This document shows positions 5,006 to 11,201 of a stretch of 21,310 nucleotides of DNA, one piece after another (the stretch's first letter is position 1; every line of letters begins with the position of its first letter). The notes below the pieces were generated by a model that saw nothing but the letters and a program-made list of their open reading frames with translations, had not been told where the DNA came from and searched no databases. The position numbers and the translations under genes were made by a program. Origin of the DNA: DATDVC01 sp036517695 (GTDB lineage: Bacteria; Patescibacteriota; Minisyncoccia; Phycocordibacterales; WO2-35-19); assembly GCA_036517695.1 (NCBI GenBank), contig DATDVC010000028.1:1-21310 (forward strand), read 5' to 3'.

Positions 5006-7693
5006 ATGACGCCATTTAATAATTTCACAACCAAAGCCAAAGAGGCCATAAGGAAGGCGCACGAGCTGGTGATTGAACGTGGTCAAAACCACGTAAGCCC
5101 GATACATATGCTGGCAGCACTTCTTTTACAGGAAGAAAGCATGGTCATTTCTATTTTAGATCGAATGGAAGTAGACACCATACTTTTGACCGACTCTCTG
5201 TTTGAAGCTATGGAGGGCTCTGTTTCCGGTGGCACTATGGCCCCTTCTTACCAGATATATTTCACTCCGGAGCTGATGCATGTGATAGAGCATTCTTCCA
5301 AAGTCGCAAGCTCAATGGGGGACGAGTTTATTTCGACCGAACATCTCTTTCTTTCTTGTATTGAGATAGAGAGCTCGGCAAAAAACATTCTCTCTCGCTT
5401 TAAAATAGAAAAAGAAAAAGTGATGTTCCTGATACAGGAGATAAGGCAGGGGCGCATAAACGAAAACAAGGGTCCTCAAAAAAACAAAGCTCTAGTAAAG
5501 TACACCCGCTCCCTTACCAAGCTTGCTCGTGAAAACAAGCTTGATCCGGTCATAGGCAGAGATGAAGAAATAAATCGCATCATTCAGATACTTTCAAGAA
5601 GGACTAAAAACAACCCGATACTTATCGGAGAAGCTGGAGTCGGCAAAACCGCGATAGCGGAAGGCTTGGCCGCAAGGATGATTTCACCAAATGTTCCCGA
5701 ATCTTTGAAAGACAAGGAAATAGTTTCTCTCGATCTCGGGCTTTTGGTGGCCGGCACCAAATATCGCGGCGAATTTGAAGAGCGATTGAAAAATATAATA
5801 AAAGAAATTGAAAAATCAGAAGGCAAAATCATTCTTTTTATAGATGAAATACACACCATCGTTGGAGCGGGAAGCGCCGAAGGGTCTTTGGATGCCTCAA
5901 ATATCTTAAAACCACCTCTCTCGCGTGGCGAGCTTAGAGCCATTGGAGCCACCACTTTAAAGGAATACCAAAAACATATAGAAAAAGATCCAGCCCTCAC
6001 CCGCCGTTTCCAACCGGTCTATGTGAGCGAGCCGTCAATCGACGACGCCGTCACCATTCTTCGCGGGTTGAAGGAAAAGTATGAGCTTTATCACGGAGTG
6101 CATATTACCGATGATGCCATAAAGGCGGCAGTCAACCTTTCTTCTCGATACATTGCTGACCGGTTTTTGCCGGACAAAGCAGTCGATCTTATAGATGAAG
6201 CGGCAAGCCACTTGAAAATTTCTCTCGAAAATATGCCCGTTGTGCTCCAGGATACCAATTCAAAAGTGATGAAGCTCGAAATAGAAAAAGAAGCCCTCAA
6301 AAAAGAGTCGGAAAGCAAGAATGGCAAGGTAAAATTGCGTTTGCAGGATATCGAAAAGGAGATAGCCGATCTGAAAGAAAAAACCGCCGAAATTGATCTA
6401 AAGTGGAAAAACGAAAAAGAAACAGTCGGAGAAATAAAGAAGTTTAAAAAAGAGCTTGAACGAGCGAGACTTGATGCGGAAGCGGCTGAAGCCGGACTTG
6501 ATTTGAGCAAGGCGGCCGAAATCAGATACGGTAAAATTCCTGCGCTCGAAAAAGATTTGGAGACGAGTGTAAAGAAGCTCAAAAAACTTCAGAGTTCGAG
6601 GCGTATTTTAAAAGAGGAGATAAACGAGAATGATATCGCCGAGATTGTTTCAAAATGGACCGGCATCCCCATGTCGCGCATGCTTGAAGAAGAAGCCGAA
6701 AAACTCAACCGCATGGAGGAAGATCTAAGAAAGCGAGTTGTCGGCCAAGATGAGGCAGTAAAAAAGATCACTGACACCATAAAGAGAAGCAGGGCCGGCA
6801 TCGCGGACCCGAACAAGCCAATCGGCTCATTCATCTTTCTCGGCCCTACTGGAGTCGGTAAAACTGAACTTACCAAGGCCTTGGCCGAATTTATGTTCAA
6901 TGACGACAAAGCACTGATCAGGGTGGATATGTCGGAGTTTATGGAACGTCATTCTGTTTCAAAGCTTATCGGCGCGCCTCCGGGCTATGTCGGATTTGAT
7001 GAAGGCGGGGGACTCACTGAAATGGTGCGTCATCGACCCTACTCGATCGTTCTTTTTGACGAGATCGAGAAAGCTCATCCGGAGGTTTTCAACGTACTTT
7101 TGCAGGTTTTGGACAACGGTCGACTTACTGATTCCAAAGGTCGCACCGTCAATTTCAAAAATACCATTATTGTGATGACTTCAAACATCGGCGCGCAGTA
7201 CATAGACAAGATGGAAAAGCTTGGTTTTAGCGATCGTGGAGCGGAAGGAGATGAGTACAGCAACGTCAAAGACAGAGTAATGGAAGCAATGAAAGATTTC
7301 TTTAAGCCGGAGTTTTTGAATAGGATAGACGACATTGTCATCTTTGATGTTCTTCCTATAGATGCGATCAGAGAAATCGTAAAGATCCAGATTGATCTGG
7401 TGCGGGAGCGACTCGCCTTTAAAGAAATTTCCTTGGAGCTTACCGACGATGCTTATGAATATTTGGCCAAAGAGGGCTATTCTCCGCAATATGGCGCAAG
7501 GCCCTTAAAGCGCTTGATTCAAAACAAGATTTTAAATCCGATCGCATCTTTGATCATAAGCAAGGGGATTATGAAAGGAGGTATCGTGTCTGTCTCTATA
7601 AAAAATAACGAGCTCGTCTTTGATGTAAAGAGGGGGCGCCGTGGCGCAATTATCGAAGCTTCCATGCTAGATGCTCCGGTCGGGGTGGAGTAG
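5006..7693 (+). CDS. clpB: ATP-dependent disaggregase ClpB
   Basis: Hexameric AAA+ unfoldase that extracts proteins from aggregates, normally with DnaK. In order over 895 residues: Clp N-domain repeats (about 1-150), NBD1 with Walker A GEAGVGKT (208-215), pore loop GTKYRGEFE (250-258), Walker B ILFIDE (276-281) and arginine fingers LTRRF; a coiled-coil middle domain (about 412-540); NBD2 with Walker A GPTGVGKT (613-620), pore loop GYVGF (660-664), Walker B VLFDE (682-686) and a C-terminal D2-small domain. The middle domain is near 125 residues, as in ClpB, whereas ClpC has about half that; this decides the name. Both ATPase sites look intact. It has its own promoter and a terminator at 7717-7755, so it is monocistronic. 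The length is slightly above the usual 860. Confidence 0.93.
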   Translation: MTPFNNFTTKAKEAIRKAHELVIERGQNHVSPIHMLAALLLQEESMVISILDRMEVDTILLTDSLFEAMEGSVSGGTMAPSYQIYFTPELMHVIEHSSKVASSMGDEFISTEHLFLSCIEIESSAKNILSRFKIEKEKVMFLIQEIRQGRINENKGPQKNKALVKYTRSLTKLARENKLDPVIGRDEEINRIIQILSRRTKNNPILIGEAGVGKTAIAEGLAARMISPNVPESLKDKEIVSLDLGLLVAGTKYRGEFEERLKNIIKEIEKSEGKIILFIDEIHTIVGAGSAEGSLDASNILKPPLSRGELRAIGATTLKEYQKHIEKDPALTRRFQPVYVSEPSIDDAVTILRGLKEKYELYHGVHITDDAIKAAVNLSSRYIADRFLPDKAVDLIDEAASHLKISLENMPVVLQDTNSKVMKLEIEKEALKKESESKNGKVKLRLQDIEKEIADLKEKTAEIDLKWKNEKETVGEIKKFKKELERARLDAEAAEAGLDLSKAAEIRYGKIPALEKDLETSVKKLKKLQSSRRILKEEINENDIAEIVSKWTGIPMSRMLEEEAEKLNRMEEDLRKRVVGQDEAVKKITDTIKRSRAGIADPNKPIGSFIFLGPTGVGKTELTKALAEFMFNDDKALIRVDMSEFMERHSVSKLIGAPPGYVGFDEGGGLTEMVRHRPYSIVLFDEIEKAHPEVFNVLLQVLDNGRLTDSKGRTVNFKNTIIVMTSNIGAQYIDKMEKLGFSDRGAEGDEYSNVKDRVMEAMKDFFKPEFLNRIDDIVIFDVLPIDAIREIVKIQIDLVRERLAFKEISLELTDDAYEYLAKEGYSPQYGARPLKRLIQNKILNPIASLIISKGIMKGGIVSVSIKNNELVFDVKRGRRGAIIEASMLDAPVGVE

Positions 7694-7716
7694 TTATAAA
7701 ATAAATCATAAAAGCG

Positions 7717-7755
7717 AAACCGCCTGCGATGCCATCTTGGCTCGCGGCGGTTTTT
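7717..7755 (+). terminator. clpB terminator
   Basis: AAACCGCC (7717-7724) pairs with GGCGGTTT (7746-7753), with a further inner stem GCGA/TCGC and GCC/GGC. The descending arm runs into T5. It is a strong intrinsic terminator 24 bp after the clpB stop. Confidence 0.9.
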
Positions 7756-7769
7756 AGATGATGATTGAG

Positions 7770-8063
7770 CTATATTCTCCTTATCCAACAAAGCCCACCG
7801 TTGTTGTTTTTTCTTTGGTCGCATCGAATACCAAATTTTCCAGATACGACTTGACGATAGGTTTCCTCATCTACTTTGGTGGGGTACGCATCCCCTTTTG
7901 GTAGAGAGTAAATTTCTGGTTGAAATGCCGGCAAGGCATTTCGATGATTTTGGGCGAAATACCTGGCGTGGCTTTCTTCTTGATGAAGAGAAAACCCATC
8001 TGACGATTCCTCAAGACCCACCCACTTTACCCATGGCAGTACCCACACTTCATATTGTTGCAT
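7770..8063 (-). CDS. Small hypothetical protein (97 aa)
   Basis: I do not recognise a named family. The 97-residue product starts MQQYEVWVLPWVKWVG, is rich in aromatic residues, has no signal peptide or membrane segment, and ends with a basic tail containing one Cys. It probably is a real gene: it fills the space between the clpB terminator and tRNA-Tyr, the opposite strand has nothing better, and AGAAGG lies about 10 nt before the ATG as a plausible ribosome binding site. It begins 57 nt after the 3' end of tRNA-Tyr on the same strand and may be read through from it. A GAAATGCC/GGCATTTC palindrome (7922-7942) lies within it. The function is unknown. Confidence 0.6.
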   Translation of the reverse strand: MQQYEVWVLPWVKWVGLEESSDGFSLHQEESHARYFAQNHRNALPAFQPEIYSLPKGDAYPTKVDEETYRQVVSGKFGIRCDQRKNNNGGLCWIRRI

Positions 8064-8120
8064 GAAAAATATCCCTTCTAAATATTACCTTATCACTATC
8101 CAAAAATTTTTCAAACTTTG

Positions 8121-8204
8121 TGCGCCGGGCAGGATTCGAACCTGCGTAGCCCGATGGGCGACAGATTTACAGTCTGTTGTAATTGACCACTCTACCACCG
8201 ACGC
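8121..8204 (-). tRNA. tRNA-Tyr (anticodon GTA)
   Basis: Class II tRNA, 84 nt, on the minus strand: acceptor GCGTCGG/CCGGCGC with one G-U pair, anticodon stem CAGA/TCTG, loop CTGTAAA with anticodon GUA, variable arm with CGCCC/GGGCT, and T-arm GCAGGTTCGAATCCTGC. The discriminator is A and no CCA is encoded. Predicted MiaA substrate. Confidence 0.94.
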
Positions 8205-8256
8205 GATGCGTTACAGAAAGAGTCTACCAAAAAACTCTGTGTTTCTCAATAAGTAA

Positions 8257-8395
8257 AATAAAAAGTGCCCGGTTGCCGCAAGCGGAAACCGGGCTGTGGG
8301 AGTTGTTCCGAAAAAGAGCAAATTATTTTCGCTGGGGCGATGACATGTTGTTGGTGCCTAACCTAACCGCATCCTTCGCCCCAGCTTCCACGATT
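8257..8395 (-). ncRNA. Probable structured small RNA, family unknown
   Basis: On the minus strand a promoter (TGGACT, 17 nt, TACAAT at 8429-8401) is followed within 140 nt by a strong terminator, with no ORF of useful length between. The predicted RNA starts near 8395. GTGGAAG (8391-8385) can pair with CTCCCAC (8300-8294) as a closing stem. Inside it, GCTGGGGCGA (8384-8375) pairs perfectly with TCGCCCCAGC (8341-8332), enclosing a loop with GGTTAGGTTAGG. A single-strand-like AAAATAATTTG segment follows. It does not match the 4.5S SRP core (no GGAAGGAAGCAGCC), the tmRNA ends or a tRNA. It could be a 6S-like regulator or a lineage-specific RNA. It lies upstream of tRNA-Tyr. Confidence 0.55.
8260..8294 (-). 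terminator. Terminator of the small RNA
   Basis: GCCCGGTT...AACCGGGC with inner CCGC/GCGG makes a long GC-rich stem (8267-8294). On the minus strand it is followed by ACTTTTTATTTT. The plus-strand side has no U-run, which fixes the direction. Confidence 0.85.
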
Positions 8396-8400
8396 CCGGC

Positions 8401-8429
8401 ATTGTATACCAACACGAAAGAAAAGTCCA
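8401..8429 (-). promoter_or_regulatory. Promoter of the small RNA
   Basis: TGGACT (8429-8424) and TACAAT (8406-8401) on the minus strand have an ideal 17-nt spacer. This is one of the few promoters in the window with a recognisable -35. Confidence 0.65.
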
Positions 8430-8488
8430 TTTTTTATCCACACTTTTGTTTTTGGCTGATTTGAGTTTAAAATAATCAAAGGAGGAGT

Positions 8489-8590
8489 ATGAGGATCTTT
8501 GGTGAGTTTTTCCCAATCGTTTTTGGTCTAGCCATTCTCCTTTGTATTTTCGGGCTTTTGTGTTGCATGGCTTCGGATAGGAGGAGATAA
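8489..8590 (+). CDS. Single-pass membrane microprotein (33 aa)
   Basis: ATG at 8489 is preceded by a near-perfect Shine-Dalgarno, AAAGGAGGAG (8478-8487), much stronger than those of the large genes here. The 33 codons encode a short N-terminus, a hydrophobic span of about 20 residues (PIVFGLAILLCIFGLLCCM) with three cysteines, and a charged tail SDRRR, ending at TAA 8588-8590. The positive C-terminal tail predicts that end in the cytoplasm. No family is recognised. TAAAAT at 8468-8473 could be its -10. It diverges from the small RNA and converges on murC. Confidence 0.65.
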   Translation: MRIFGEFFPIVFGLAILLCIFGLLCCMASDRRR

Positions 8591-8601
8591 AAGGATGGAG
8601 T

Positions 8602-8632
8602 CTAAAAAAGCCTCGGCGTTGAGTCGAGGCTT
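8602..8632 (-). terminator. murC terminator
   Basis: AAGCCTCG (8608-8615) and CGAGGCTT (8625-8632) form an 8-bp stem. On the minus strand the second arm runs into TTTTTTA. It begins 6 bp after the murC stop. Confidence 0.88.
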
Positions 8633-8637
8633 CAACC

Positions 8638-9879
8638 TTAATCGCTTAAAATTTCTTTGGTCCACTTGTAAATATTGCCCGCGCCGAGCATGGCAATGCA
8701 TAGGTTTGAATTTAGTGGGGTTATTTTCCCCATGAGTTCTTCCGGGTTATCGACTGCGGAAGCGGGAGTCTGTTTATTTATTGCATCTGCCAGAGTTTGA
8801 TTTGTGACAGATCCATCCGATTTTTCCTTGTTTATATAAATCGGCGCTATGAAAACTTGATCAGCGATCTTTAAAGATTCGACAAAGTGATCAAACAACA
8901 GCTTGGTGCGAAGCTCTTGATGTGGCTCAAATACGGCGACGAGTTTCCTGTCCGGATGCTTTTCTTTTAGAGCACTAAGGGTGGCTCTTATTTCTGTTGG
9001 GTGGTGAGCGTAGTCATCATAAAAAATATTTCCATCTTTCTCGCCCCTATACTCCTGTCTTCTCCATGTGCCCTTAAAATCGGCGAGAAACCTTTTTGCG
9101 TCACTACTAGAGACACCAACCTTTTCCACCGCCTTTATGGCCGCTTTGGCGTTTGAAATATTGTGTTTGCCGGGGACGAGAAGTTTTATGTCCTCATCGT
9201 TAATTTCTTTGTATTCATTTTCTGTTATTACAAAACCATCTGCTGGCACTTTTTCTTCCAATTCCTCGAAAGCGCTCTTTATGTCATCCAAATCTTTGTA
9301 ATAATCCAAATGATCGGCTTCTATATTTGTAATAACCAAAATTTTTGGAGAAAGATTTAAGAAAGAGCGCTTGTATTCACATGCTTCAACGACCAAATAT
9401 TTTGATTTTCCAGCGTGAAAATTACTGTATTTTCCATCCTCTCCCATCATTTTTGAGCCGACGATTATGGTCGGGTCTACCATCGCTTTTTCTAAGATAT
9501 GCCCAATCATGGCTGTGGTGGTGGTCTTGCCGTGAGTGCCGGATATGGCAATAGTAAACATATGCTTGGAAAGTTCGCCGAGCGCTTCTGGGTAAGTTTT
9601 GCAAACAATATTTTTATTCCTCGCTTCTTTTAGTTCAGGATTGTCGTCCGTGATGGCGACTGTATAAATCACGACTTCCGTATCATTCGGAATATTTTCC
9701 GCTTTTTGACCGATAAATACCTTGACCCCCGATTTTTCCAATTCATCTGTTATTTCTGACTGACTGGCGTCCGAGCCGGTAACTTTTTTGCCTTGCATCT
9801 GCAGCATTTTTGCAATTGCCGAGATGCCTATGCCCCCAATCCCCAGAAGATGATAATTATTTTTATTCAGTATCTCCAT
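8638..9879 (-). CDS. murC: UDP-N-acetylmuramate--L-alanine ligase
   Basis: Cytoplasmic ATP-dependent ligase that adds L-Ala to UDP-MurNAc, the first peptide step of peptidoglycan. The 413 residues show the MurC Rossmann domain (HLLGIGGIGISAIAK, about 10-24), the ATP loop GTHGKTTTT (114-122), the central-domain EACEY and TNIEADHLDYY blocks, and the C-terminal domain with WRRQEYRG, DDYAHHPTEI and FEPH. The HHPTEI motif with an N-terminal GIGGIG separates MurC from other Mur ligases and Mpl. It is shorter than typical MurC (about 460). The ATG at 9879 is chosen over the TTG at 9885 because an extended -10 box (TGA-GATAAT) ends exactly 8 nt before it. It has its own terminator. It is not in line with murB, from which a small opposite-strand gene separates it. 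Confidence 0.96.
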   Translation of the reverse strand: MEILNKNNYHLLGIGGIGISAIAKMLQMQGKKVTGSDASQSEITDELEKSGVKVFIGQKAENIPNDTEVVIYTVAITDDNPELKEARNKNIVCKTYPEALGELSKHMFTIAISGTHGKTTTTAMIGHILEKAMVDPTIIVGSKMMGEDGKYSNFHAGKSKYLVVEACEYKRSFLNLSPKILVITNIEADHLDYYKDLDDIKSAFEELEEKVPADGFVITENEYKEINDEDIKLLVPGKHNISNAKAAIKAVEKVGVSSSDAKRFLADFKGTWRRQEYRGEKDGNIFYDDYAHHPTEIRATLSALKEKHPDRKLVAVFEPHQELRTKLLFDHFVESLKIADQVFIAPIYINKEKSDGSVTNQTLADAINKQTPASAVDNPEELMGKITPLNSNLCIAMLGAGNIYKWTKEILSD

Positions 9880-9909
9880 TTGCAATCATTATCTCATATA
9901 TGTTATAAA
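9880..9909 (+). promoter_or_regulatory. Promoter of the 75-aa gene
   Basis: TTGCAA (9880-9885) and TATAAA (9904-9909) with an 18-nt spacer lie on the plus strand, overlapping the murC promoter on the other strand. Confidence 0.5.
9888..9896 (-). promoter_or_regulatory. murC extended -10
   Basis: TGA-GATAAT on the minus strand ends 8 nt before the murC ATG, predicting a leaderless mRNA. Confidence 0.55.
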
Positions 9910-9926
9910 AATAATAGGAGATATTT

Positions 9927-10154
9927 ATGTTCAAAAAATGTGATGGGTCTGATTCAGAAGCTCGTACTTACGTTACTGGTCACAGATATCAAGGCGAGCT
10001 TCTTAAGACCGACCTTGTTGTTATTGAGCATGATGAGCGTTTGGTTCGTGGGGTGGCCGTGGTGAGGAATGGCCATCTAGAATTTATCTCGGCAGTATCG
10101 GAAAACATGCGCCGAGCAATCGAAGTCTATCTGGCGGAGGCGGTCCTTAAATAG
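9927..10154 (+). CDS. Small hypothetical protein (75 aa)
   Basis: Product not recognised. It is probably real: AGGAG lies 6 nt before the ATG, a promoter-like pair sits just upstream, and a hairpin overlaps the stop codon. The 75 residues are soluble and mixed charge, with a Cys and Gly/Ser-containing start (MFKKCDGSDSE), a predicted beta-rich middle (LLKTDLVVIEHDERLVRGVAVVRNG is typical of strand-turn-strand) and a helical end (ENMRRAIEVYLAEAVLK). It lies between murC and murB, which are both on the other strand, so it interrupts an otherwise cell-wall block. Its Shine-Dalgarno contrasts with its neighbours. Function unknown; a small beta-barrel regulator would fit the pattern, but this is a guess. 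Confidence 0.65.
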   Translation: MFKKCDGSDSEARTYVTGHRYQGELLKTDLVVIEHDERLVRGVAVVRNGHLEFISAVSENMRRAIEVYLAEAVLK

Positions 10155-10172
10155 GGGACCGCCAAATTCTTT
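10139..10172 (+). terminator. Terminator overlapping the stop codon of the 75-aa gene
   Basis: GGCGGTCC (10139-10146) and GGACCGCC (10156-10163) form an 8-bp GC-rich stem, followed by AAATTCTTT. The TAG stop is in the loop region. The U-run is poor, so efficiency is uncertain. Confidence 0.55.
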
Positions 10173-11163
10173 ATTCCAAAATATTTACTTCAGCTTCTAG
10201 TTTAATGCCGAATTTTTGGAAGACAGCGCGTTCAATTTCGGACTTTGCAAAAAGCAGATCTTCAAAAGTGGCCCCGTAGGGGTTGGTAAGAACAAGCGCG
10301 TTATTTTTATAGATCTCGATTTTGCCAATTTTTTTGCCTTTAAAACCAAGCGAGTCAATGAGAAATCCGGCGGGGATTTTGAAGAGATTGTTTTGTTGAA
10401 AGACTGGCACATTGCCAAACTCTTCTTTAAGTTTTTTTACTTTCTCTGCTGTAACGAAAGGATTTTTAAAAAATGAACCACAGTTGGGAATGACGCTTGG
10501 ATCTGGAAGTTTGCTTTTTCTTATTTCCAAAATGGCTTTTCTTATTTCCAGCATATTTGGAGCAGAGTTTTCTTTTTCCGCAAAATAATTTTTCACATCT
10601 CTGTAGTCGGGCATCTGCGGTTTTTCTTCTGAAAGCGCGAGGGTGATCTCTGTGATCACAAACTTTCCTTTTTCCTGTTTAAAAATGCTATCGCGGTAAG
10701 AAAAGTTGCAGTCTCTGTTTTCTAAGACTTTAAACTCTTCTGTTTGAATATCAAAAACTTCAAGTTGCACTAAAGAATCTTTGATTTCTGAACCGTAAGC
10801 ACCGATGTTTTGGATTGGCCCTGCGCCCGCCGTGCCTGGAATACCAGAGAGAGCTTCGATACCGGATAAGTTATTTTGAGTGGCAAAAGCGACTACTTCG
10901 TCCCAGTTTTCTCCTGCCATGGTTTTTACTGTTTTATTTTCCTTAACTATTCCTCTTAGCGCCAATACGGCAACCACTGCTTCAATTTGGGGTTTGGGCA
11001 CTATGTTGGTGCCGCTCCCAAGAGGGAATAACGGCAAACCCTCTTTTTTGGCGAGAAGAGTTGCTTCAAGCAAATCTCTTTTTGACTCTATTTTTACAAC
11101 AAAGCTTGCCCTAGACTCGAGAGCGAAAGAGTTTTTAAAAGCGACATTTTTATCCACAACCAT
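10171..11163 (-). CDS. murB: UDP-N-acetylenolpyruvoylglucosamine reductase
   Basis: FAD enzyme that uses NADPH to reduce UDP-GlcNAc-enolpyruvate to UDP-MurNAc, the step after MurA. Numbered from the ATG at 11163 (330 residues): FAD-binding PLGSGTN (47-53), the long GIPGTAGAGPIQNIGAYG loop (107-124), SYRDS with the catalytic-site Arg157, GSFFKNP with proton-donor Ser230, and LEAEVNIL with Glu325. The SYRDS segment marks the E. coli-like type I enzyme. An ATG at 11181 would add six residues. The inner start is preferred because an extended -10 (TGT-TATGCT) ends 8 nt before it and would be inside the gene otherwise. It is divergent from HTH-murA, with the two -10 boxes only 10 bp apart, so the two genes for successive steps share a control region. 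Confidence 0.95.
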   Translation of the reverse strand: MVVDKNVAFKNSFALESRASFVVKIESKRDLLEATLLAKKEGLPLFPLGSGTNIVPKPQIEAVVAVLALRGIVKENKTVKTMAGENWDEVVAFATQNNLSGIEALSGIPGTAGAGPIQNIGAYGSEIKDSLVQLEVFDIQTEEFKVLENRDCNFSYRDSIFKQEKGKFVITEITLALSEEKPQMPDYRDVKNYFAEKENSAPNMLEIRKAILEIRKSKLPDPSVIPNCGSFFKNPFVTAEKVKKLKEEFGNVPVFQQNNLFKIPAGFLIDSLGFKGKKIGKIEIYKNNALVLTNPYGATFEDLLFAKSEIERAVFQKFGIKLEAEVNILE

Positions 11164-11171
11164 ATTCAAAT

Positions 11172-11193
11172 AGCATAACATATATGATATACT
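11172..11193. promoter_or_regulatory. Back-to-back murB and HTH-murA promoters
   Basis: Minus strand: TGT-TATGCT (11180-11172), 8 nt before the murB ATG at 11163. Plus strand: TGA-TATACT (11185-11193), 8 nt before the ATG at 11202. The 38 bp between the two start codons hold both -10 boxes, so the -35 region of each lies inside the other gene. Binding of either polymerase would exclude the other. Confidence 0.6.
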
Positions 11194-11201
11194 CTATGTT
11201 T

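Noticed and set aside
5006..7693. Calling the AAA+ protein ClpC
   Set aside because: The middle domain is about 125 residues, as in ClpB, and the flanking motifs match ClpB.
8257..8395. Assignment of the small RNA as 4.5S SRP RNA, 6S RNA or a riboswitch
   Set aside because: The SRP GGAAGGAAGCAGCC core is absent, the 6S bubble is not convincing by eye, and no gene follows in riboswitch position.
8595..8760. ATG at 8595 after AGGAGGAGATAAAAGG, a possible gene following the 33-aa peptide
   Set aside because: The frame runs through the murC terminator and antisense into murC; the AGGAGG is explained by Arg codons of the upstream peptide.
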